From NCBI RefSeq assembly GCF_010389155.1, contig NC_057767.1, positions 23,385,723 to 23,449,722 on the forward strand: a stretch of DNA of 64,000 bases. Direction: 5' to 3'. The notes beneath the pieces were generated by a model. The model did no database searches, was not told the DNA's origin, and was given only the letters and a program-made list of their open reading frames with translations. Positions 23,752 through 34,422 of this stretch are shown here, piece after piece. Both the position numbers and the translations under genes were made by a program. This DNA is from Erigeron canadensis (Eukaryota > Streptophyta > Magnoliopsida > Asterales > Asteraceae). Positions within the stretch are counted from its first letter, which is position 1, and every line of letters begins with the position of its first letter.

Positions 23752-25070
23752 AGATTAGTAGCTAAGGGTTACATTCAAAGAATGGGCTTTGACTATGATG
23801 AAACTTTTAGTCCTGTGGTTAAGATGGTTACTGTGAGATGTTTGATAAGTTTGGCTGTTAGCAAAGGTTGGAAACTGTATCAACTTGATGTTAACAATGC
23901 TTTTTTGTATGGTGATTTGGAAGAGGATGTGTATATGGATTTACCTCTTGGTTGTTCTGAATATGGTTCTGACAAAGTACGTAAACTTGTTAAATCTCTG
24001 TATGGTCTTAAGCAAGCCCCAAGGCAGTGGAATGCTAAACTTACCAGTGCCTTGGTTGAGCATGGCTTTGTTCAAAGTAAGTATGATTATTCTTTGTACA
24101 CTAAGAGAACTGAAACTGTTTTCATTGCTTTATTAGTGTATGTGGATGACATTGTCATCACTGGTAACAATATTGATGAAATTGAAAAGTTTAAACCGTT
24201 CTTAAGTCAAAAGTTTTTAATCAAAGACTTGGGTTTAAAGTACTTTTTGGGAATTGAAGTCTTAGAAAATAGTAAAGGGATATGCATGACTCAGAGAAAG
24301 TATTGCTTGGAACTGTTGCATGAGTTTGGTTTTTTGGCAGCCAAACCTATTGCTACCCCTTTCCCTGCTAATGCTGTCTTAAATAACAAAGAAAGGTATG
24401 ATGATAAGTATCTTAAGGATGTTACTCAATATCAAAAGTTGGTTGGCAAACCTAGCTATTTAACCAACACTAGTCTTGATATCTCTTATGTTGGTCACTG
24501 TCTTAGTCAACATATGCCATGAGAGTTCTTAGATACTTAAAGAACAATCACAGCTCTGGGATTTAAATTGATAAAAATAACAATTTGAAATTAAGTGTGT
24601 ATGCAGATGCTGACTGGGCAAAGTGCCCTAGTACCAGAAAATCTGTTTCTGGATTTTGTGTGTATCTTGGAAATTCTTTAATTTCCTGGAAAAGCAAGAA
24701 GCAAGAAACTATTTCAAAGTCCTCTACAGAGGCTGAATATAGATGCATGGCTTCAACTACCTATGAGATTATATGGATTTCCAATGTCTTGTCTGAGCTA
24801 GGGTTAACAGATTTACTTCCTGTTAGTATGTTCCGTGATAACAGTTCTGCTATCTAACTGGCTGCTAACCCTGTCTTCCATGAAAAATCTAAGCATTTTG
24901 AGATTGATGTTCATCTTGTCAGAGAAAAGGCAAGTTCAGGTATGATTCAAACTATAAAAATTGATTATTACGACCAAGTGGCTGATATCTTTACAAAAGG
25001 TTTGGGAGAGGCTCATCATAAGTATCTCTGTAAAAAACTCAATCTGTGTGACATGTTTAAAAGGTCTTAA
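23752..25070 (+). pseudogene. pol: Copia pol, second part: RT and RNase H
   Basis: The RT resumes in frame with the part before the solo LTRs: ARLVAKGYIQRMGFDYDETF (23752 on), then VNNAFLYGDLEEDVYM, the catalytic YVDD (near 24137) and SQKFLIKDLG, KYFLGIEV. A deletion and frameshift near 24500-24530 break the thumb region. RNase H follows (YADADWAKCPSTRKSVSGF near 24600, SSTEAEYRCMA near 24720), with a stop at 24855-24857. The C-terminus ends KRS-stop at 25070. A polypurine tract (gagggagga) precedes the 3' LTR. Confidence 0.9.
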
Positions 25071-25102
25071 AGATTTTTTCTTTCTGTTCAAACTTATAAG
25101 TT

Positions 25103-25112
25103 TGAGGGAGGA
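25103..25112 (+). promoter_or_regulatory. Copia polypurine tract
   Basis: The purine run gagggagga ends directly at the TG of the 3' LTR (25113), the expected place for plus-strand priming. Confidence 0.7.
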
Positions 25113-25581
25113 TGTTAAAATATTATATAAATACTTTTGTGTCAAACTTATAAAGTTTGATATTGTTCAGGGTTTAAACATGCATATAAAGTTTGATATT
25201 GTTCAGGATTTTTTCTTTCTGTAAATATTTTATTTTCTGCAGGTACTGGAGTTGTAAGTTCTTCTTTCTCCTTATCTCTATATATGCATCTTATTCTCAA
25301 ATTTTAGGGTTGTGAGAGATAGAGATAATTGGGCATATAATTAGGGTTTCACATTCATATATTCCTGTTGTAGTCATAATTCTAGTTTTTGTTGTCTTTC
25401 TTTTTTGTCTTTGAGTCTTGATTGTATTTAGGATCACACACGTTTGTGGATGATCCTAGTCCTTTAGAATCGCACAAGGTTGTGGACGATTCATCATTGA
25501 GTCTGTATAAACGTTTTGTGTTGATTAATCAAAGTCTGAGTTGATTCGGTCTATTTTGTGATTGTTTTTCGTATTTTAACT
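25113..25581 (+). repeat. Copia 3' LTR
   Basis: Matches the 5' LTR, but with a local duplication (aaagtttgatattgttcagg twice, 25150-25207) and a replaced segment before the common gcaggtactg block. Confidence 0.9.
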
Positions 25582-25586
25582 TTCAT

Positions 25587-25640
25587 CAAGGGCGACTTCT
25601 TCATCCCATGTAACACTGTGTTCTCCCTCCCACTATAAGC
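25587..25640 (-). pseudogene. Helitron helicase remnant, upstream side
   Basis: Immediately beyond the copia TSD the minus-strand frame (TWDEEVALDEV) reads on into the helicase fragment at 16671 once the copia element is removed. It confirms that the copia element split this remnant. The similarity fades after about 50 bp. Confidence 0.5.
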
Positions 25641-26794
25641 AACTTAATTAATAAGATTAATAAAACTCAAAATTTGCATAAAAATTAAGAATAGGAAACC
25701 ATAAGCAACTTAATTAATAAGATTATTAAAACTTAAAACTAAAGGCAAGCACTCTGATGTTGCATGAAAATTCAGAATCGAACAGGAGGTATGTTAGAAG
25801 AGATATATGTGGTGGTAGCATTTAATAGATTATAGATATATTTATATTTGGGTTTTATTTAGCTTTATCAAACCGAAGGTATAATATACATAAACTAATG
25901 ATTAATTCTTCAAACATGTGACTCATGGTTGTCAAGGTACATGCCTTAGTTAGTGTGCAAAGGCATAACGTAGTACCAATTTTGTGTGGATCATGATCAG
26001 AATTGTACATAGAATTTTAATAATCCCACAAACTCATTATATGTATCATCAAATTAAATTTAATCAATACAAAAATTAAAAATGAAAGATATGAAAAATA
26101 AATCCATATAAATATTGATTATAATTTAATTTTTTTTTCCAACTTTAGTTATATTCTAAAAGTGTAAACTATATAATTTGAAAAATAAATACCAATTTAT
26201 CAACAAAAACGAACGTTTTGATTTTCTTTGGGTTATTCAAGTCCGGAACCACGGAGTGGTAGATGATGGTTAACATGTGTTCGCTTAAATTCTTCATGAA
26301 CTAATGTGGTCTTATTTTTTGTTGTTGAAAAAGAACCCATAATGAACCTATAATGGATTACAAAACAATAACATAAGAATTCAATGTTAAAAAATTAGCT
26401 TTAAACTAAAAAAATTGATTATGTCGACAAACTAACACCTATCTTATTAAATTAAAACATTATAAGTAAGATTCAATGTTAACAAATTAAAGAACCTATA
26501 AATTAAAGAAAACTTATTAGTCGAACAAACCTTGAAAGTTGAAAGTTGAATGTAGGGAATTTTTTTCTTCCGTAGCTTTTTGGGTTGGGTTTATATATAT
26601 ATAGATATAGATAATTAATAATAATAATAAAAATAATTTTTTTTTATTAAAAGTAAAAGATCGATCATAGAATAAATAATATTAGAAAAAATAGAGGATT
26701 AATGAGAAGAGAGTATTAGCTTAAGGAGTGGGATTATGGGTGACAAGTGTACCACAACCCCCTCTTTTAGTTATATATATATATATATATATAT
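25637..26794. other. Spacer with short direct repeat and TA tract
   Basis: A block reading ataagcaacttaattaataa occurs twice, 64 bp apart (25636 and 25700). The rest is AT-rich without a gene. A (TA)n tract at about 26772-26793 borders the next MITE. Confidence 0.55.
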
Positions 26795-26982
26795 GGGGAG
26801 GGGAATATAAGACTTTTAGGTACCTAAGCTTAGATGCCGGACACTCACATATTAGTTTTTTAAACCATAAAATCATGAGGGCCCAGACCTTTATTCATTA
26901 AAAAAGAAACAATAAAATATTAGTATATGAGGGGTTTCATACCTAAGCTTAGGTGTTAGACAACCTTATATTCTCTTTTCCC
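26795..26982. mobile_element. MITE, CTTAGGTG family copy A
   Basis: Inverted ends gggaatataagac / aaccttatattctctttt, with inner arms cctaagcttagatg and ctaagcttaggtg. Bounded by TA tracts. It shares its sequence with 28877-29064 over nearly the whole length. Confidence 0.75.
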
Positions 26983-26998
26983 ATATATATATATATAT

Positions 26999-27608
26999 GG
27001 GAAAGATAATTATAGTACAAACATTTAAAAAGGTACAAAAGGTACAACGTTTTTCCTTCTTCTTCTTCCTTCTTCTTTCCACCTCCGACCACCACCACCA
27101 TGATCATCTCCGACCACCACTATGATCCTCTAGGGACAGCGACCATCTCCGGTGAGACTTACACATGTGTAAGTACAACTTTTTTAGCATTTTAGGGTTT
27201 AAAATTTCTAGGTTTTTTTCTTCACGAGACAAGCACCACTAACCACCATCATCTCCGACCACCCCAACCACAGCACCGGCGCCGACAGCAAGGGTTTCGC
27301 CTGTATCGTAGCAAACCGTCACCATCTCTTGGATCGCTACCCATCAAATCCATACGATTCCTCTATGCGTCCCTTGACGGTCAGCTTAAAACGGATGAGG
27401 TACCCTATCCACCCGAAAATGAACCTAATTCTCACCGGAAAGTTAACTTACACATGTGTAAATCTCGCCAAAGATGGTTGCCGTCGCCGGAGGATCAACG
27501 TGGTGGTCGGAGATATTCATGGTGGTGGTGGTCGGAGATGGAAGGAAGAAGGAGGAAAAACCTTGTGCTTTTTGTACCTTTTTAAATGCTTATACTATTA
27601 CCTATCCA
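26999..27608. mobile_element. Long-TIR MITE, about 610 bp
   Basis: The left end (gataattatagtacaaac, atttaaaaaggtacaaaagg) is mirrored at the right (cctttttaaatgcttatact). The arms continue inward through ggtggtggtcggagat-type words and acacatgtgtaa on both sides. The centre includes agcaccggcgccgac. No transposase was found. The reading frame through the right half is a by-product of the inverted arm. Confidence 0.7.
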
Positions 27609-27626
27609 TATATATATATATATATA

Positions 27627-28859
27627 GGGTAGAGATCCTGGAAGAAGGTGTCTTAAGGAGAGAATGGAGAGAAGGTCCTATGAACCAATCAGAACGCGAC
27701 ATGTGTCAAAATGAAAAAAATGCGCGGTGGCATTTTTGTATCTAAATCAAACTTTTCTGAAGTGATCAGCCTGGGTTCCGATCAGCTTGGGTCTAGGTCA
27801 GCTTGGGTTCTGATCAGCTTGGTCAGCCTGGGTTCTGATCAGCTTGGTTGGTCAGCATAATCAGTTTGGTCAGCTTGGGTCTGGGTCAGGTTGTGTCAGG
27901 TTGGGGTCTGTTCAGTTTGGGTCAGCTTGACACAATTTACACATAATCTACACAAATGTAGATTATGGGTTTTGGGTCAGCTTGGGTTCTGGGTTGGGTC
28001 AGCTTGGGTCAGGTTTGAGTCAGCTTGGGTTCTGATTAGCTTGGTTGGTCAGTATGATCAGTTTGGTCAGATTGGGGTCAGGGTCTGATTGGGTCAAGTT
28101 GGGGTCAGGTTGGGTCAGGTTTGGATAGCTTGGGGTTGGGTTGGGTCAGCTTGGGGTCTGGGTCAGGTTGGGTCAGCTTAGTTAGCTTGGGTTTGGGTCA
28201 GGTTGACACAATCTACACAAATGTAAATTATGGGTTTTGGATCAGCTTAGGGTCAGGTTGGGTCAACTTGGGGTTGGGTTGGGTTAGCTTGGGGTCTGGT
28301 TCAGGTTGGGTCAGATTGGGTCAGCTTGGTTAGCTTGGGTTGGGTCAGCTTAACACAATCTACAAAAATGTAGATTAATCTACACAAATGTAGATAATGG
28401 GTTTTGGATCAGCTTAGGGTTGGGTTGGGTCAGCTTGGGGTCTGGGTCAGCTTGGTTAGCTTGGGTTGGGTCAGCTTGACACAAAACTACACATAATCTA
28501 CGCAAATGTAGATCCCAAGCTGACCTAGATTCCAGGCTGACCAAGCTGACCCATAACTCAGGCTGACCAATCTGACCCAACCAAGCTAACCAAGCTGATC
28601 AGAACCCAAGCTAATTAGAACCCAAGCTGACCCAGAACCCAAACTGACCAACCAAGCTGACCAAGCTGACAAACCAAGCTGATCATAACCCAAGCTGACC
28701 CAGACCCAGGCTGATCTAGAACCAGGCTGACAAAAGTTTGATTTATTTACAAAAATGCCACCGCGTTTTTTTTTTAAATCCACATGTCACGTTCTGATTG
28801 GTTCATATGACCTTCTCTCCCTTCTCTCCTTAAGACACCTTCTTATTTGATCTCTCTCA
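27627..28859. mobile_element. MITE with a minisatellite core (GGTCAGCTTGGGT)
   Basis: Terminal inverted repeats of about 135 bp start gatcctggaagaagg on the left and are mirrored on the right (cttcttatttgatctc), both containing gaaccaatcagaacg and gcggtggcatttttgta. The core is built almost only from gtcagcttgggt-type units of 12-14 bp plus a cacaaatgtagatta block. From about 28512 to 28735 the same units run in the opposite direction (cccaagctgacc). The open frames of Trp/Gly/Ser/Leu repeats here are not genes. Confidence 0.75.
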
Positions 28860-28876
28860 TATATATAAATATATAT

Positions 28877-29062
28877 GGGGGATGAGAATATAAGGCTGTT
28901 GGGTATCCTAAGCTTAGGTGTGGAACACTTACATATTATTTTTTAGTCCATAAAAATCATGGGACTCATGCATTTATTTATTAAACAAGAAATAATAAAA
29001 TATTAGTAAGTGAGAGGTCCGCACCTAAACTTAGGTGTCGGACAACCTTATATTCCCTTTTT

Positions 29063-29064
<2 letters not shown>
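28877..29064. mobile_element. MITE, CTTAGGTG family copy B
   Basis: Near repeat of 26795-26982: ends gagaatataaggc / aaccttatattccc, inner words cctaagcttaggtg and cacctaaacttaggtg. Bounded by TA tracts on both sides. Confidence 0.75.
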
Positions 29065-29102
<38 letters not shown>

Positions 29103-30229
29103 TTGTTGTTAACTTAGGTATCTAATCCGCTTTATAATTCGACTAATGTTAAGGTGTCTACCTGTTTGGCTAATAGTCGGGAGTCGTCGCCGGTGAACCT
29201 CTGTGGCGAGTCATATTTTTTGGTTAGCAAATTCGACCTTGGACTTTCAAATAATTTTAATTTACCCTTAAAAACAAAACCTTTACCATTAAGCCAGTCA
29301 TATTATTGTAGTTTCTTTCTGTTTATTAAGATGTGGAAGGTAATTTAAATAGACATACGTATATGTTTAACTAACAGAATAAAGCATCCTAAACACAATT
29401 GCAAGCTATGACTTATGATTTTCTTCGAATGTCATCACAAAATAAACAAATGAAATATAAATCCCCTTCTACAACGTGCACATCATAACGGTAACCTATG
29501 TTGTTATATTCTCCAAATTTAATAAGAACAAACTTGTTCTTTGGGTCATATTACTCTTATTCAAAAAAAAAAAAAAAGTTAAAACTTCTGTAATTTTGTT
29601 AGTTTTATAATTTTCAGATAGTTTTGGATTGATTAACTTAAGTATGATTGTTAATTCAAGATATTAAAGGATGTTTGGAATCATGCGTAGTTCAAAATTG
29701 ATTTTCAGATATTATGCTTCGCATATGCTGAAAAAGGCAAAAAGCATTATTGATGTTTGTAATGTGATTTTGGAGTCTATTTTATGAAGCCGTTAATGGT
29801 GGTGGAGTCATAACAAATGTGTTTTGTTTTTTTATTTATTCATTTTAACTTTAACAAATGTGGTTTGGGTGCATAAAGCATAATATGGGCAAAATTGATG
29901 CGTTAGTACTTAGTAGTAAATAAGAATTAATAATATGACGCTTATATGATTTGCGAAGTCTTCTGAAGTAATGGTTTGCACATCTAGTGTTAGCACGATC
30001 ACTAAGAATTTAATCGTGACACCCCTCACTTTCAACATTATAACTCGTAAGTGGACTTGTTCGAATTAGACAGTTGTCAATTAGACAATTAGATTTGTTC
30101 GACTAGTAGAATGGTTTAAAGTGGACTTTTGTTCACTGTACGTAATATGAAAAAACAATTGTCAATATCTACTAAATGCACAATAAGTATTAGCTCAAAG
30201 TTTTATAAATTCCACCGGATTATAACATA
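29065..30229. other. TA tract and AT-rich spacer
   Basis: A (TA)n tract at about 29066-29096 is followed by AT-rich sequence with one moderately GC-rich spot (29170-29215). No supported gene. Confidence 0.5.
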
Positions 30230-30679
30230 CTAGAGTGGTACCCGCGCGATGCGGCGGAACCTGAAGAAACAAATGGTGGTTAAGTGGTGATGCCGTGTTA
30301 TTACATAAATGTGCTATTCAACTTATGTGTTTTTTAGTCTGGCTGAAGGTGTAAACCGCCGTTGTTGTTTGCGGGGAGGGGTTTATATGTTGATGGGTTA
30401 TTAAATTCATTAACGCAAATGTTTTGAACAATAATTTGTATGAAGCTATCATCATAACAATTGTTTATCTAAAAGTAAGGCAGATGCATACAAAAATTTA
30501 TAACCATGGATTAGTATCAATAAGTCAAAAAATATAAATAACACCTTTTTTAAAGGTAATTTCGGTACTTGCATGATGTATTGTGTGGTGGTAGTTTAAA
30601 TGTAGATGATATATTTGGTAATTTAAAGGTAAATGGTTGAAATGGGTAAGGAGTAGTTTATTTATATAGAGAGTATAGA
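30230..30679 (-). mobile_element. Non-autonomous Helitron, 450 bp
   Basis: On the minus strand the element starts TCTATACTCTCTATATAAAT after an A. It ends with CCGCCGCATCGCGCGGGTAC, a few bases, and CTAG followed by T. Both ends match the copies at 1653-1975 and 32986-33290. No coding content. Confidence 0.8.
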
Positions 30680-30820
30680 TAGATCAAAAATGTTTTCAGA
30701 TGATATATTTTTGCTTAGTTGACATTTGTGAGAATAGATATATATATATAAGATTTTGTATTGGTTGTTATTTTTTTTATTAATTTCTTAATTTTAAGTT
30801 GGCATGTGTATATTCATATC

Positions 30821-32280
30821 AATTGCATTTTTGGTCCTTGTGTTATCACACTTTTCGCATATTTGGTCCAAACTTTTCATTAGTTGCATTTTTGGTACCA
30901 AAAGTATGTATTTTTCACAAGAATGGTCCAATTTAACGATTCCGTCAATTATCAACCATTAAATGGATCATGTGCACCTCATGTGAGGAGCAATATCGTC
31001 TATTTACATAAAAGAGGACCATTCTTACAACATTTATATAAAATTAATTACATTTTCGTCCCTAAAGTTTGTACCAACTTTATTTCTATCTAATCAGACA
31101 CAGACGCCCTCTCTTTCTTTTCCCCTCCCTCTTCTTATTCATCTCCTTCCTCCTCCTGTATTCATCTTCTTCCAAAAATCCATAATCAAAAATCAAAGAA
31201 TTTCAAACATATACATATAAACACACAAACCCAAATATGTATATATATATATATTTCGGTCAGATCCAAAACCATATACATACAAAATTACATACACATA
31301 CAAATCTGAACTGGGTATACCTGTTTGATCTAGATCTGGCTGGATTTGAACCATCTTACCATCATCCCCGACCACAACCTCGCAACTTTACCATCCAAAC
31401 GATATTCCATTACCATCGCCATCACAAAGAGCATGATTAACCTCACCAAACCGGAATCAAAATGGAGGTCTAGCAGGTGGTAGGTGAAGACATCGATTGA
31501 GAAAGTAAAATTTTGGTTTCTTCTTGCAGCCTAATCTTCCAACTATAAAACACATGTAAAAAGTAAAATTTCATGTGTTCACTTTTTATTATTATTATTT
31601 ATAATATTGTATATATGTATATAGAAAAAATGGTAAATGAGTGGGAACCTCTGGTCCCATGTACCATTTTAGTATTTATGTGTATATGTATAGATATATG
31701 TAAATGATTTGTTTATGTGATAGTTAGATTATTTTATTTTTATTGGATATTTGATTTTATAGATTTCTATTTTGAATGAAGCTTTTCTGTTTATTTTATG
31801 GGTTTATAGTTGATTATGAATTGAATGTCATTGAGATTAATGTTGTAAATATTATTTTTAGAGATTGGTTTAAATTTATAGCTTCATAGTGACTGTTGAT
31901 AAATCTGATAGTATTTTTTATTTTGATTCTAATTGGTTATTTCAAATAAATAAAAAGAAAAGAGACAAAAGAATAATGAAATTTGTTGCAGACAGATAAA
32001 TATGACCTAGTGGTTTTCTTAATATTATACTGGTGTTGTTGGTGATAAATGATGATGATGTATAAAAAATAAAAGAATGGCCCTCTTTTATGTAAACAGA
32101 CGATATAGCTCCTCACATGGGTGCATATGATCCACTTAACGGTTGATAATTGATGGAATCATTAAATTGGACAATTCTTGTAAAAAAAAAAGCCCACTTT
32201 TGGCACCAAAAATGCAACAATTGAAAAGTTTGAACCAAACATGCGAAAAGTGTGATAACTCACGGACCAAAAATGCAATT
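30821..32280. mobile_element. Long-TIR non-autonomous element, 1,460 bp
   Basis: It starts AATTGCATTTTTGGTCC and ends with the inverse, ggaccaaaaatgcaatt. The inverted arms run about 200 bp: the left ggtaccaaaag, tcaattatcaaccatta and ctcatgtgaggagcaatatc blocks all reappear mirrored at 32085-32215. The interior is AT-rich with CT-rich stretches and no transposase. A short TA tract is near 31240. Confidence 0.72.
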
Positions 32281-32504
32281 AGTTCTTTATATTAGTTTTA
32301 ATCATTAATCTTAATCATCATTAATTAATAAAATAAAAAATCTCTCTATAAAATTAATAATTAATATTTATTTTTCTATTTACAAATATGAGTATAAAGA
32401 TTTTATTTTATTTTTGAACAACAGTATAAAGATGTTCATATACATTATATATGTTTTTTTTAATTAAATGATGATTATCTTTTTTAAATGAGATTGTTAT
32501 ATTA
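32281..32504. other. AT-rich spacer
   Basis: Nothing recognised. Confidence 0.4.
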
Positions 32505-32703
32505 ACCATTGGGTAATAGCCCAGTGGCCACTAGCCGCCACTTTCCAGATAGAACCTGGGTTCGATTCTTGCCAAAGGCAAACTTGAGATAATCAGGGAA
32601 TTATTAAGTGGTTGAGATTCACCTGGATACTAGCTTGGATGATGGATTAGTGAGTACTAAATGATACATGAGATCAAGGGGTTCTCATCCAATTACCCTT
32701 GTT
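32505..32703 (+). mobile_element. tRNA-derived SINE
   Basis: A box tagcccagtgg (32517-32527) and B box gggttcgattc (32568-32578) lie at pol III spacing. The body continues through ggttgagattcacctgg and gagtactaaatgatac. Similar ttatatta words flank it (about 32497 and 32705) and may be the TSD, so the exact ends are approximate. It is a different family from the SINE at 11832. Confidence 0.7.
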
Positions 32704-32985
32704 TATTATATTATTTCAATTTTTTAAAAAGTATTTATTATTTAAAATATATATATCATAAAAAAGATTTTTATGATTTATAAATTTTTATATTTGATTA
32801 GTCATGATTTAACATATTTAACTTATATTATATTATATAAATTATAACTTTATTGTTTTGATCAATTGTAATCTTACAGTTTTTTACTCAGGCCGAATAA
32901 TAATGTAACTATTGGTTATTGTATTTTGTTATTTATGTATTTCAGTCAGTCTCACACAACGTATGGTTTAATCTAGTTAAAAACA
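32704..32985. other. AT-rich spacer
   Basis: Nothing recognised. Confidence 0.4.
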
Positions 32986-33290
32986 CGAGCATGGTAGTCG
33001 CACAATGCGGCGGCGGTCGTGGGGAAGACGGTCTAGCGGTGTAGGTGATGGTACTATTGGTGGTGGTGTGGTGGTGGTCTTAAGTGGTGTAGTTTGATGT
33101 AATTGTGATAGTGGAAACTTTTAGAAGATAAGGGCTTAAAGTGTTAATGATTAAAATAAAAGTTTAAAGTGTAAACTATAATTCATCAAGGGCAAAATAT
33201 AAAAAGTTAAGGGCAATTCTAGTAATTCAAAAGTAAAATATTACCTAAAATAAAAAGAGGTATTTGCTTTATAAAGGAGTAAAGAGAAGA
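32986..33290 (-). mobile_element. Non-autonomous Helitron, about 305 bp
   Basis: On the minus strand it starts TCTTCTCTTTACTCCTTTAT after an A and ends CCGCCGCATTGTGCGACTAC, CATG, CTCG, then T. The terminal CTAG has become CTCG. A GGTGGTGGT-rich microsatellite lies inside the 3' end as in the other family members. Confidence 0.7.
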
Positions 33291-33427
33291 TAAAGATATT
33301 GAGTGTATTATCTAATTGATCCAGCATAATTAACAAAACACGAAGATAAGGCTCAAAGTGGAAGCATATGAAACTTATTTAGATCGAGAAACAATAATTA
33401 GAAGATTTTAAAGATTGATTTGACTCC

Positions 33428-33746
33428 TGTTTGTACAGCCAATCCGGTAACCTAGAACGGGGGAATTGGGGTAAATGTGGCTGTTATTTGGTGGTTCCCT
33501 TCCGGTAAGTCAAAGCCTTTTGTACGCCGAATATGTGTGTGTGTGATTATGAGTTGATTTAGCCATCCTTCCCCCTATTTACAGGGGGTTCGTGACTTTC
33601 CCTCCAAGTAGGGTTTTTAGTATAGAGCATATCACTTCCGAGAATAAAGGATTTGATATTATCTTCTTTCCTAAAGTATGGGATTCTTGATAAACATGTA
33701 TCATTCCCTTGTTTATCAAAAGTGAAACTTATCCTTTGGTCGTACC
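33428..33746 (-). repeat. Tat-like 3' LTR, start truncated
   Basis: Aligns with 53147-53495 from the LTR end (minus GGCTGTACAAACA) up to GGTACGACC. Beyond that the first ~35 bp of the LTR are replaced by unrelated sequence, so the LTR start and polypurine tract are lost. Confidence 0.8.
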
Positions 33747-34034
33747 TTTTCAGTTATCTGGCGCAAAGTATAGGGGCTGTTTTTGAAAATTGCCTTGGTA
33801 GGTTTGAAGTATTAATTCCCTTGAGTTAGTGGGCGCGTATCTCGATGCTTTTGAATTTGATCAACGGATCTCCCTTTGAGTTTCCATATCAATATCTTTT
33901 TATGCGGTTGGTTTTGATCATAATTGGTATTTCTTTTCTGATCAAAATTTCCATCGCTTAAAGAGAGTCTTCTTCTTTTCAAAGGTACGATCTCTGCTTT
34001 TCTGTCTTTTGTTTTTAATAAACCCTTAGATTTC

Positions 34035-34422
34035 ATGGCGAAACGTGGTATTGGTAACACTAGATATATCGTTGATGCCGATACTCTTAGGGTTTTTGTT
34101 GATCAATTTTTTCCTGGCCGTCATTCATATTTTCGTCTTCCCACTCATGCTCAGAGAGTCAGAGTGCTCCTAAACCTCCGAATGGGTATGTTAGTATTTA
34201 CATTAAAACCTTCAGTATGGGAAATCTGAGGTATCCCTTTCCCGGTTTCTTCATTGAAGTCTTAAAATATTATAAATGTCATATCTCTATGATGCATCCC
34301 TTAGGTTGTGCTAGGATAGTTGCCTTTGAGATTGTTTGTCGTGCATATGGGGTTGAGCCGACAGTCACTTTGTTTAGAAAATTGTTGAATGTTTCTGTCG
34401 CCTGTGATTGGATTACCATTGC
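34035..34422 (+). pseudogene. Antisense ORF of the Tat-like element, first part
   Basis: The ATG at 34035 begins MAKRGIGNTRYIVDADTL. After a frameshift near 34160-34200 the protein continues as YVSIYIKTFSMGNLRYPFPG, FFIEVLKYY and VCRAYGVEPTVTLFRKLL, to CDWITIA. This pattern (FPLHPFF-like, then G-x-EPT-x-x-LFR) is that of the plant 'putative gypsy type transposon' domain (Pfam PF04195), named from memory. It runs antisense to the gag of its host element. The Athila-like element is inserted at the codons for ITIA, and the protein continues in frame at 49409. The role is unknown. Confidence 0.75.

Larger units (their letters stand above)
16672..25581 (+). mobile_element. Ty1/copia retrotransposon with nested solo LTRs
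   Basis: Two LTRs (460 and 469 bp) beginning TGTTAAAATAT and ending TATTTTAACT flank gag-pol sequence in copia order (gag, protease, integrase, RT, RNase H). The 5-bp TSD ttcat is intact at 16667-16671 and 25582-25586. The 8.9-kb span shrinks to about 5.8 kb once the two solo LTR insertions in the RT (20660-23746) are removed. Internal stop codons and frameshifts in gag, integrase and RT show the copy is defective. It sits inside the Helitron helicase remnant. The sublineage within copia was not determined. Confidence 0.93.

Noticed and set aside
27329..28783. Open frames in the minisatellite and long-TIR MITEs (Trp/Gly/Ser/Leu-rich)
   Set aside because: They are read through tandem repeats and inverted arms, exist on both strands and have no domain or start support.
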